Part shown: positions 35,474 to 41,608 of the stretch, one piece after another
Layout: the number at the start of each line of letters is the position of its first letter
Position numbering within the stretch: the first letter of the stretch is position 1
Virus record (IMG/VR): IMGVR_UViG_3300018411_000041
Location: 1-41,608 of that record
Strand: one strand, 5' to 3'
Length of the DNA stretch: 41,608 bases
Source of the DNA: a virus
Program-made: the position numbers and the translations under genes
The notes under the pieces: generated by a model
The model's input: only the letters and a program-made list of their open reading frames with translations
What the model was told of the DNA's origin: nothing
Databases searched by the model: none

Positions 35474-36928
35474 ATGTTAAATGATCTCTTCAAAATAAAA
35501 CCAAACTTTAAGGAAGTAGAACCAGTTAAACTCTACTACAACGTAGGTTGTCTACTCGATATACCTACAGGAACATATATTAAAGGTCAAAAAGGTGAAA
35601 ATATACTTAACGGTGGATTAGGTGTACTTACAGCTATAGCAGGTAAAGGTAATACTTTTAAATCTACTCTAGCTCATTACATGATGTTATCGGCAGTAAG
35701 TAAAGTCATATCTTCCGGAACAGGAACATATATCAATACTTACGATACAGAAATGAATATACACATCGATCGTCTAAAAACATTTGCATCAAACTTTCCA
35801 GAGTTTAAGAATAACGATATCATTCAATCAGGCATGTGGAATATTACTGACAAGACACTTCATACAGGTAATGAGTGGTACAAAATACTTAAAGAGTTCC
35901 TAAGAAACGAAAAGCTTAAGAACAGATCAGGATACGTATTTGAAACACCTATAATGGGTGCAGACGGAAAAACTATTAAAACTCTGTTTCCTACCTTTGG
36001 TGAAATAGATAGTATATCAGAGTTTGATACAGCAGATACAGAAGAAATGCAAAATAAGAACGAGTTAGGTGAAAGTGGGGGTAACACCATACACATGAGA
36101 TTAGGTCTAGCTAAAACAAGACTTCTTATGGAACTTCCAGGTCTATGTAACTCAGCAGCACACTACATGCTACTGACTGCACATCTTGGAACAGAAATAC
36201 CTATGCAACAAGGTCCGTATGCCGTACCTACTAAAAAACTTCAACACCTTAAAATGGGTGATAAGATCAAAGGCGTAACAGATAAGTTCTTCTTTCTACC
36301 AAATATTTTCTGGCAGACAGTTAATTCATCGTTACTCATTAATCAAAATACCAAAGGACCAGAGTACCCAAAGACTCGTGATAAAGTCGATGAAGGTTCT
36401 ACTGATCTAAACATAGTCACTATACGTCAACTAAGAAACAAAGCAGGTCCATCAGGTATAACACTTGAAATCATTATCTCTCAGACAGAAGGCGTACTTC
36501 CTTCTCTAACAGAGTTTCACTTTATCAAAGAGAATGAAAGATATGGACTTGAAGGAAACAACACGCAGTACAACCTTGTACTCTATCCCCAAGTAAAACT
36601 TTCAAGAACTACAGTAAGAAGTCAGATAGACTCTGATCCTCTTCTAAGAAAAGCTATTAAGTTTACAGCTGATCTACTTCAGATTAAGCAGGTGTATAAA
36701 ACACTCGACATGGAGATTCCTTCATTGAAGACTCTCTATGAAAAATTAAATAATAAATATGACTTTAATATATTGTTGAACACACGCGATTTTTGGACAT
36801 TTAATAACTATGAACATTCTGTACCTTTTCTATCAGCCTTTGATCTGTTAGAGATGTACTATGATAAATATGAACCGTATTGGTTAAATAAGACACCTTC
36901 TACTACTAGTAAGAAAAAGGTAGTTTGA
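35474..36928 (+). CDS. RecA-like/UvsX-type recombination ATPase with unusual P-loop
   Basis: A 484-residue protein. Residues ~48-70 read GGLGVLTAIAGKGNTFKST, matching a RecA/DnaB-type Walker A but with Phe where the invariant Gly before Lys is expected (GKGNTFKS). YINTYDTEMN follows the P-loop at the position of the 'yiDtE' strand of RecA proteins. HYMLLTAHLG and LNIVTIRQLRNKAGPSG resemble the strand and DNA-loop region. Such enzymes pair homologous DNA during phage recombination, together with the gp46-like ATPase. A DnaB-like helicase is the alternative. ATG start with AAGGAAA; a weak terminator and two tRNAs follow. Confidence 0.6.
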   Translation: MLNDLFKIKPNFKEVEPVKLYYNVGCLLDIPTGTYIKGQKGENILNGGLGVLTAIAGKGNTFKSTLAHYMMLSAVSKVISSGTGTYINTYDTEMNIHIDRLKTFASNFPEFKNNDIIQSGMWNITDKTLHTGNEWYKILKEFLRNEKLKNRSGYVFETPIMGADGKTIKTLFPTFGEIDSISEFDTADTEEMQNKNELGESGGNTIHMRLGLAKTRLLMELPGLCNSAAHYMLLTAHLGTEIPMQQGPYAVPTKKLQHLKMGDKIKGVTDKFFFLPNIFWQTVNSSLLINQNTKGPEYPKTRDKVDEGSTDLNIVTIRQLRNKAGPSGITLEIIISQTEGVLPSLTEFHFIKENERYGLEGNNTQYNLVLYPQVKLSRTTVRSQIDSDPLLRKAIKFTADLLQIKQVYKTLDMEIPSLKTLYEKLNNKYDFNILLNTRDFWTFNNYEHSVPFLSAFDLLEMYYDKYEPYWLNKTPSTTSKKKVV

Positions 36929-36961
36929 CTGCTATATAACTCTATATATATTTACTGAACT

Positions 36962-36984
36962 AGCTTATACAAATAAGCTTTTTA
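36962..36984 (+). terminator. Weak intrinsic terminator
   Basis: AGCTTAT (36962-36968) pairs with ATAAGCT (36973-36979) around ACAA, followed by T-rich TTTTAA. It sits between the RecA-like gene and the tRNA pair. Confidence 0.5.
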
Positions 36985-36991
36985 ATACAGA

Positions 36992-37078
36992 GCCGCTGTG
37001 ATGAAATTGGTAACCATAGAAGACTTAAAATCTTTCGGCGTAAAAGCCTTGCCGGTTCGAGTCCGGCCAGCGGTACCA
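36992..37078 (+). tRNA. tRNA-Leu (anticodon UAA)
   Basis: An 87-nt class II tRNA. The acceptor GCCGCTG pairs with CAGCGGT, the anticodon stem GAAGA/TCTTT encloses CTTAAAA, and a variable arm (TCGGCG...AAGCC region) and T stem GCCGG/CCGGC around TTCGAGT follow. CCA is encoded. It reads UUA. Confidence 0.95.
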
Positions 37079-37098
37079 TCTAACGTTAGTAAAAAAAA

Positions 37099-37175
37099 GG
37101 GGGGTTAGCTCAGTTGGTCAGAGCGAAGAACTCATAATTCTTGGGTCGCTGGTTCGAACCCAGCACTCCCCACCA
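37099..37175 (+). tRNA. tRNA with CAU anticodon (probable tRNA-Ile2, else Met)
   Basis: 77 nt. The acceptor GGGGGGT pairs with ACTCCCC (one G-T), the D stem is GCTC/GAGC, the anticodon stem AAGAA/TTCTT encloses CTCATAA, and the T stem is GCTGG/CCAGC. CCA is encoded. CAU can mean Met or, after lysidine modification, Ile reading AUA. The phage carries tilS and uses ATA codons heavily, which favours Ile2; identity elements cannot be settled by eye. Confidence 0.93.
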
Positions 37176-37202
37176 GTCATATACACTTAAGGAAACTTTT
37201 CT

Positions 37203-37655
37203 ATGACCTCTTTAGCAGTATCGTCTAAAGACGATCTAATGCTTCCCCTAATCTTTGAAGCTCTTCAAGAGTTTCATGCTCTAAGGAACTTTATTGAGAC
37301 AAGACAAGTCAACACAGCAAATATCTTCACACCCGTGTATCTAAATACACTTGCTACCGAGATTGAAACACATAAAGCTTTTGTAGAGGAATGTATCGCG
37401 TTTCTAGATATCGTAAACCTATACAGTTTCATGGTATATGATTCAGAAGAAAAGTTTGTAACTGGAATTAAAAAACTTATTCTATCTAGTCGGTTAGTTA
37501 AGCATACAAGTTTACAGCTTAATGTAACCGGTATGGATGAGTATGTTTTTGAAGAAAGACAGAGTGGGTTAGACTTTATTGAGTCAAATTCTACTCTTCT
37601 TAGTGTTTTCATAGCCTGTCTGGTTGTGAAAATATTCACCGCTGATAAGCGGTAA
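37203..37655 (+). CDS. Unknown protein (150 residues)
   Basis: It starts 28 bp after the tRNA pair with AAGGAAA upstream. Helical, Leu/Phe/Val-rich, ending in a short hydrophobic stretch (LLSVFIACLVVKIF) that could be a C-terminal membrane anchor. No recognised family. Confidence 0.7.
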   Translation: MTSLAVSSKDDLMLPLIFEALQEFHALRNFIETRQVNTANIFTPVYLNTLATEIETHKAFVEECIAFLDIVNLYSFMVYDSEEKFVTGIKKLILSSRLVKHTSLQLNVTGMDEYVFEERQSGLDFIESNSTLLSVFIACLVVKIFTADKR

Positions 37656-37689
37656 TTCGTTGTTTGTAATTAGTTAAAAAGGACCTAAG

Positions 37690-38403
37690 ATGAAAAAGCA
37701 AAAGATCTCGTTCGCTGATCTCAAAAAGCAGTATGAAATGCAAAGCTATCTGTCAGAGCCAAATTCTGCCGGTAGCGAAGAAGGACCAGACAAGACCCAT
37801 ATCAACGTTTCTATTCAGTCTAAGAATGAATTAGGTCGCATTCTTAGTCCTGAATACTTGAAAACGTTTGCTTATCCAAATTTGGGTAAGTTTAGTTCAG
37901 TTACCAGTTTATGGTACTGGATTCGAAACACTCCTAAAGACGACAACATTCGTCGTCTTAGCGGCATTAAATTGCGCGCGTATGTTGCCGCCAACCAACT
38001 GTACGGCGGATATGTTCGTAACTTTAAGGCTATTATCGCGTATGCCACGTGGCTAAAGCTGAAGAGCTTCCCCGACCTTCTGAAAGAACTTGAAGAGTTC
38101 GATGGTGCGTTTATGTGCTACACCATCAATCGTGAAACCGGTCTTCGTATCGCGTCTAAAAACGCTGTTCTGATGACTGATACAGCTAAAGAGATTCGTA
38201 GCGCTCTTCGAGAAGGACGTGAGCCTTGCTTTGATTTCTTGGCTGACGGTAAAGATCAACTTTACTACGTGCAACACATTCTTGTTGAACTTATCGGAGC
38301 AGATAAAGTTAAAGCTCTGCTTGAACCTAAGGAAAAAGCTCAAGAAGAAAAAGTTGACAGCAAAGAAGCTCAACAAGAGCTTACTATCGATCAAGAGCCA
38401 TAA
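37690..38403 (+). CDS. Unknown conserved-looking protein with atypical codon use
   Basis: A 237-residue protein. The central part has a dense aromatic/basic pattern (GKFSSVTSLWYWIRNT, then RRLSGIKLRAYV, then YVRNFKAIIAYATWLKLKS) that looks like a defined fold, and the last ~30 residues are a Lys/Glu/Gln tail. I do not recognise the family. Of 15 isoleucines none uses ATA, and no arginine uses AGA (all CGN), whereas neighbours favour both. That suggests very high expression with host-optimal codons, or a different origin. AAAAGGACC precedes the ATG. Two hairpins, the second a strong terminator, follow. Confidence 0.8.
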   Translation: MKKQKISFADLKKQYEMQSYLSEPNSAGSEEGPDKTHINVSIQSKNELGRILSPEYLKTFAYPNLGKFSSVTSLWYWIRNTPKDDNIRRLSGIKLRAYVAANQLYGGYVRNFKAIIAYATWLKLKSFPDLLKELEEFDGAFMCYTINRETGLRIASKNAVLMTDTAKEIRSALREGREPCFDFLADGKDQLYYVQHILVELIGADKVKALLEPKEKAQEEKVDSKEAQQELTIDQEP

Positions 38404-38418
38404 CAGATTCCTCCCTGT

Positions 38419-38437
38419 CTAGTAGCTTGACTACTAG
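38419..38437 (+). other. Small hairpin upstream of the terminator
   Basis: CTAGTAG pairs with CTACTAG around CTTGA, directly after the gene and before the main terminator. It could protect the mRNA 3' end. Confidence 0.4.
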
Positions 38438-38442
38438 TTCAT

Positions 38443-38488
38443 ATAACCAGAAGCAAGCAATAACGCTTGCTTCTGGTTATTTTTTTTA
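38443..38488 (+). terminator. Strong intrinsic terminator
   Basis: A perfect 16-bp stem (38443-38458 with 38465-38480) around AATAAC, followed by T8. Confidence 0.92.
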
Positions 38489-38526
38489 TACTTTGAACCA
38501 AGGAATACACTAGAAAGGACGAGTTA

Positions 38527-39354
38527 ATGAATGCACTCATATACTCTATCAACGAGATCAATAGACAAATACCCAAAGAACTATTACACGCGGCGTTATA
38601 CGTAGATGAACAACCTGTAACTGCAAATCTTACAAGTACCGATGAAAAGATTAGACTAAAGATTATTAAGAATAGAGTTGCTTTAGATACGAATATCGTC
38701 GGCGGTATACAGATGATCATATCGTTAGGTAACGTTGCTCCTGCTTTTGCTGAAGCGTATTATACTCTTTATTATATAGATCCTTCTTTAACAAATAATA
38801 AAGAGATCGTGTCTGCTTTAAACATTACTTACTTACCCGGACAAGGGTTTTTTGGTCCAAATAACATCTTCTATTCAAATACTTCTTTCGGTGGATATTC
38901 GAACTTTAACTCAACTTTAAACGTTGCAAATAGAGTAAGTTCTTCTGCTTCTGATATGAGTATTATTAACAATGCTCATTTAGAGTTAGTTGCTTATAAT
39001 ACTATTTTAGTATATGCAAACTATAGAGCTATCATGAACTACGGTATACGTGTTATGCTTGAGAACAACGAAGACTTTTCGAACATATCTACTCGAAGCT
39101 TTAAGAACTTTTCTTATCTTTGTGTATTAGCTGCTAAGTCTTATATATACAATAAACTAATTGTAAAGATCAACTCTGGTTATTTGCAAGCTGGTCAAGA
39201 GTTAGGTACTTTTAAACAAATACTTGATAGTTATGAAAGTGCTGAAGAAGAGTATAGAACTTATCTAAAAGAAGTATGGTCACCTACGGCTTTTATGGCC
39301 GATACTACTCGTTATAATAGATACCTAAAAAGTATGTTATCTCCCGATGTTTAA
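38527..39354 (+). CDS. Probable virion structural protein (275 residues)
   Basis: Ser/Asn/Tyr/Ala-rich. The C-terminal segment (residues ~225-275, containing ILDSYESAEEEYRTYLKEVW and FMADTTRYNRYLKSM) looks like a conserved helical end seen in large-phage neck or tail proteins. That comparison is from memory and unverified. AGAAAGGA precedes the ATG and a U-tract terminator follows. No membrane segment or enzyme motif. Confidence 0.7.
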   Translation: MNALIYSINEINRQIPKELLHAALYVDEQPVTANLTSTDEKIRLKIIKNRVALDTNIVGGIQMIISLGNVAPAFAEAYYTLYYIDPSLTNNKEIVSALNITYLPGQGFFGPNNIFYSNTSFGGYSNFNSTLNVANRVSSSASDMSIINNAHLELVAYNTILVYANYRAIMNYGIRVMLENNEDFSNISTRSFKNFSYLCVLAAKSYIYNKLIVKINSGYLQAGQELGTFKQILDSYESAEEEYRTYLKEVWSPTAFMADTTRYNRYLKSMLSPDV

Positions 39355-39365
39355 CTTTTTTTTAC

Positions 39366-39410
39366 CAAGGAAAAGCTTCTGTTGTGGGAGCTTTTCTTTG
39401 TTTGATTTTT
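39366..39410 (+). terminator. Intrinsic terminator
   Basis: CAAGGAAAAGCT (39366-39377) pairs with AGCTTTTCTTTG (39389-39400), one G-T pair, followed by TTTGATTTTTT. Confidence 0.75.
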
Positions 39411-39428
39411 TAAACTTGTGTAGATAAT
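39402..39428 (+). promoter_or_regulatory. Possible promoter before the tail chaperone-like unit
   Basis: TTGATT (39402-39407) and GATAAT (39423-39428), 15 bp apart. It shares GATTTTTTAAACTT with the element at 35417-35430. It overlaps the tail of the preceding terminator. Confidence 0.35.
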
Positions 39429-39475
39429 GTGGCCTAAGTATGTTCGTTTTTTTATAAGACAAGGAAGTTTTTGCT

Positions 39476-40000
39476 ATGAAGAACTTAGAGAAAAAGAAGT
39501 TAAACGCTGAAATTGAAGCTATCGTTGATAACAATTTCGAGGTAGTTACTAATGATCAGAGTGAGATTAATAAGCTACTTGAGGATCAGGATGTAAACTG
39601 GGATGATCTTGAGAAACTCAAGCAAGAGCTTGGTTCTAAGATTATGGAGTTTACTAAGAACATTGTAGATATTATTGGTAGAAAAGATATCATCGATAAT
39701 CTTAAAGGTCAAACTGCTGAGTTTAATCAGCTTATCAATTTGTTCTTTACGGATATTAATAACTTTAGTCTTAAGGTAAAAGACTTAATTAAGCAGCATG
39801 AAGGTAAGAGTGGTCCTGTAAAGAATATAGATGAAGTGTCTGAGTACAACCGAATTGCTATTCAGTATAACTTCTATTTTTCAGAACTTCTTACGTTAAT
39901 TGCTCCTACTCTCGCTGAAATCCTTATTTTGATTAAAGAGGTTTCGTTAGAGGATATTTCTAAACAAGCTATTACAGACGTAGAGGTAAAACCAGCATGA
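39476..40000 (+). CDS. Unknown protein (174 residues), likely tail assembly partner
   Basis: An acidic, helical protein with coiled-coil character (SEINKLLEDQDVNWDDLEKL). AAGGAAG precedes the ATG. It ends in an ATGA 4-bp overlap with the gp26-like gene, so the two are coupled. A tail assembly role is inferred from this neighbour only. Confidence 0.7.
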   Translation: MKNLEKKKLNAEIEAIVDNNFEVVTNDQSEINKLLEDQDVNWDDLEKLKQELGSKIMEFTKNIVDIIGRKDIIDNLKGQTAEFNQLINLFFTDINNFSLKVKDLIKQHEGKSGPVKNIDEVSEYNRIAIQYNFYFSELLTLIAPTLAEILILIKEVSLEDISKQAITDVEVKPA

Positions 40001-41511
40001 GTACCGAGAACTTAAATGAAGAGAATGTTGAGCCTATTAAGGAATCGATTCCAGAGGCTTTAGAACAATTCACAAGCGAGTTAAAACAAGAAGAAGTACC
40101 AGTAGAACAGTTTAACTCTTATCAACGCTATACGTACTTTAAAACAGATAAAGAAGTATCTAAAGCTATCTATTCCTTTAAGCTTCCTTCAGTACCTTTA
40201 ACAGTACTCAATAAGAAGTTAAGCGATCAGCAGAATCTTGATATAGATGAAAAAGATGTAAAGTATAAAGAATGGAAAGAAGCTACCGAAGAAGCTCTTG
40301 AATACTATACGCCTTTTAGTCTTTATCAGAATTGCTTTACTGATAAGACACGCTCATTTAAACAAGGCGTAGAAAAAGACGATCAATTAAAGTCTATCTC
40401 TGACTTTAAGTTCAAGAAGACTGAAGGTGAAATTAAAGGAGAACTTGCTCTTTTAAAAGTATCTAAGTTATTAGGGTTAGGCGATGTAGTAAGTGTACCT
40501 TTACCTCATTCAGGTATTTCAGTAACTATTAAACCGCCTACAGAAAAAGACTTAATTGATTTTTACAATATTATCTTTAGAGAAAAAGCTATACTTGGAA
40601 GAGCTACTTCCGGTTTAACTCTTTCAAACTTTTCTGTTTTTGTAAATAGTAAAGTACTTGAGTTTATCATTAAACATGTGCATAGTGTAAACTATAGCGA
40701 TATCAATAAAAGTGATCTTGGTAACTATATCGTTATACACGATTTACCTATACTTGCATGGGGCTTTGCTGCTTCTGTTTATCCGAATGGATTTAATTTT
40801 AAGAGATCTTGCGTAGAAGACTTGTCTAAATGTAACCATGTACTCTCTGGTTTAGTTGATGTAAAGAAACTTCTCTGGGTAGATAATACAGCATTTACTT
40901 CTGTACAAAAAGACATCTACTTTGAAGATAGACCAAACAAGCATACACTTGAAGTATACAGAAAGTATAAAGCAGAACATACTCGAGTAAAATCTCAATC
41001 ATTTACTACTGGAAATGGTCTTAAGTTTTATCTAAGGTTACCTACTTTAAACGAGTATTTTTCTGACGGCCTTAGCTGGGTAAATAAGATCAATAATGCA
41101 GTTGAAAACGTTATACTTGAGTCTTCTGAAAAAGAAGAAGACGCTAAGAGAGAATTACTTACTCAGTATGTAAAATCATCCTCACTAAGACAGTACAGTC
41201 ATTTTATTGACTATATTGAAGTAGATGAAAGTGTTATTAATGATAGAGAAACAGTAAACTCTGTACTTGAAGCATTATCTTCAGATGACAGTTTAAGAAC
41301 TGATATACTTGAAAAGCTTCATAAGTTTATTGCAGATACAACTATAGCTGTTGTGGGTATACCTGAGTATAAATGCCCTAATTGTGGAAAAGAACAACAG
41401 GTAGATACCATCAATGAACGTTTTGTGAACGTTATTCCTTTAGATACTATAAACCTTTTTTTTGGCCTCATTACTCTTCGTATAGCCAAAATAACGGAGA
41501 GGGCGATATAA
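39997..41511 (+). CDS. T4 gp26-like baseplate/tail assembly protein (frame 0 product)
   Basis: A 504-residue protein. After an acidic ~150-residue N-terminus, the central part begins VSVPLPHSGISVTIKPP, which resembles the start of the T4 gp26-type baseplate domain ('LPSkG...i.irp'). Near the end, YKCPNCGKEQ is the two-cysteine knuckle seen in gp26/gp51-like hub proteins, followed by VIPLDTINLFFGLITLR. These proteins help assemble the baseplate hub and tape measure. Frame 0 ends 48 bases after an 8-T run, and the -1 frame stays open past it (see the frameshift entries). The gp26 assignment is from motif memory and moderate. Confidence 0.55.
   Translation: MSTENLNEENVEPIKESIPEALEQFTSELKQEEVPVEQFNSYQRYTYFKTDKEVSKAIYSFKLPSVPLTVLNKKLSDQQNLDIDEKDVKYKEWKEATEEALEYYTPFSLYQNCFTDKTRSFKQGVEKDDQLKSISDFKFKKTEGEIKGELALLKVSKLLGLGDVVSVPLPHSGISVTIKPPTEKDLIDFYNIIFREKAILGRATSGLTLSNFSVFVNSKVLEFIIKHVHSVNYSDINKSDLGNYIVIHDLPILAWGFAASVYPNGFNFKRSCVEDLSKCNHVLSGLVDVKKLLWVDNTAFTSVQKDIYFEDRPNKHTLEVYRKYKAEHTRVKSQSFTTGNGLKFYLRLPTLNEYFSDGLSWVNKINNAVENVILESSEKEEDAKRELLTQYVKSSSLRQYSHFIDYIEVDESVINDRETVNSVLEALSSDDSLRTDILEKLHKFIADTTIAVVGIPEYKCPNCGKEQQVDTINERFVNVIPLDTINLFFGLITLRIAKITERAI
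41458..41464 (+). promoter_or_regulatory. Candidate -1 ribosomal frameshift site
   Basis: In frame 0 the codons CTT TTT TTT GGC contain the slippery heptamer T TTT TTT (inside the T8 run 41456-41463) followed by G. Slipping back one base joins frame 0 to the -1 frame, which is open to the window end. Confidence 0.5.
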
Positions 41512-41608
41512 AGTATATCGCTGATGCAAAGTTTGGTTTGAATATAGATTATAATGAGTTCTTAGAACACATACTTACTAATGTAAAAAGAATACCTAAT
41601 TACATATA
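41463..41608 (+). CDS. Frameshifted (-1) C-terminal extension or next gene (partial)
   Basis: The -1 frame reads open from 41418 to the end of the window. After the T run it gives WPHYSSYSQNNGEGD followed by IKYIADAKFGLNIDYNEF, which has coding character. There is no ATG, GTG or TTG start in this frame after the upstream stop. Alternatives are a rare ATA start at 41508, which has GGAGAGG just upstream, or a sequencing slip in the T run. Confidence 0.5.

Noticed and set aside
37099-37175. Calling the CAU tRNA a plain tRNA-Met
   Set aside because: Not excluded, but the phage's own tilS and heavy ATA use make Ile2 the more likely role, so it is reported as ambiguous.

Overview
The window looks like about 41.6 kb of a large tailed bacteriophage (jumbo myovirus type) with an AT-rich genome. 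The evidence is a large terminase, a gpV/gp5-like baseplate spike, a T4 gp26-like tail protein, pieces of a phage-encoded multisubunit RNA polymerase, a family B DNA polymerase, a gp46/SbcC-like ATPase, a RecA-like ATPase, three tRNA genes and almost no non-coding DNA apart from one 1-kb region. Clear Shine-Dalgarno sequences (AAGGAG/AAAGGA types) point to a bacterial host. I cannot name the host or the phage genus from sequence alone.

Layout. 1-4.4 kb: tail end of an unknown + gene, then the large RNA polymerase beta-like gene on the - strand. 4.5-10.7 kb (+): a class II (B12-dependent) ribonucleotide reductase interrupted by an intein, then a Rad50/SbcC/gp46-like ATPase. 10.8-19.1 kb (-): large terminase, a DNA polymerase B fragment, an RNA polymerase beta'-like fragment and three unknown genes. 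19.2 kb: tRNA-Arg(UCU). 19.3-23.6 kb (-): unknown gene, SLOG-like protein, tandem-domain probable structural protein, RNase H fusion and an unknown gene. 23.6-24.6 kb: a 1-kb divergent non-coding region with 109-bp direct repeats, strong hairpins and a polypyrimidine tract. 24.6-34.9 kb (mostly +): tRNA-Ile lysidine synthase TilS, then compact unknown genes surrounding the baseplate spike; embedded here is a separate gene for the beta C-terminal clamp region. 35.0-41.6 kb: small - gene, RecA-like ATPase, tRNA-Leu(UAA), tRNA(CAU), a codon-usage outlier gene and probable tail-assembly genes ending in a likely -1 frameshift site.

How it fits together. Transcription: the beta subunit is split into two genes on opposite strands about 28 kb apart, and a beta' piece ends near the trigger loop, so the polymerase must be assembled from several polypeptides, some encoded outside the window. 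Replication and recombination: ribonucleotide reductase, split DNA polymerase B, RNase H, the gp46-like ATPase and the RecA-like ATPase. Translation: tRNAs for AGA, UUA and probably AUA (through lysidine made by the phage TilS) match codons the phage uses heavily. Virion: terminase, spike, tail chaperone-like genes and several unrecognised genes that are probably structural.

Gene ends are marked by long perfect hairpins. Same-strand terminators carry U-tracts, while most hairpins at convergent junctions do not. All functional names come from motif reading by eye; no database search was run.
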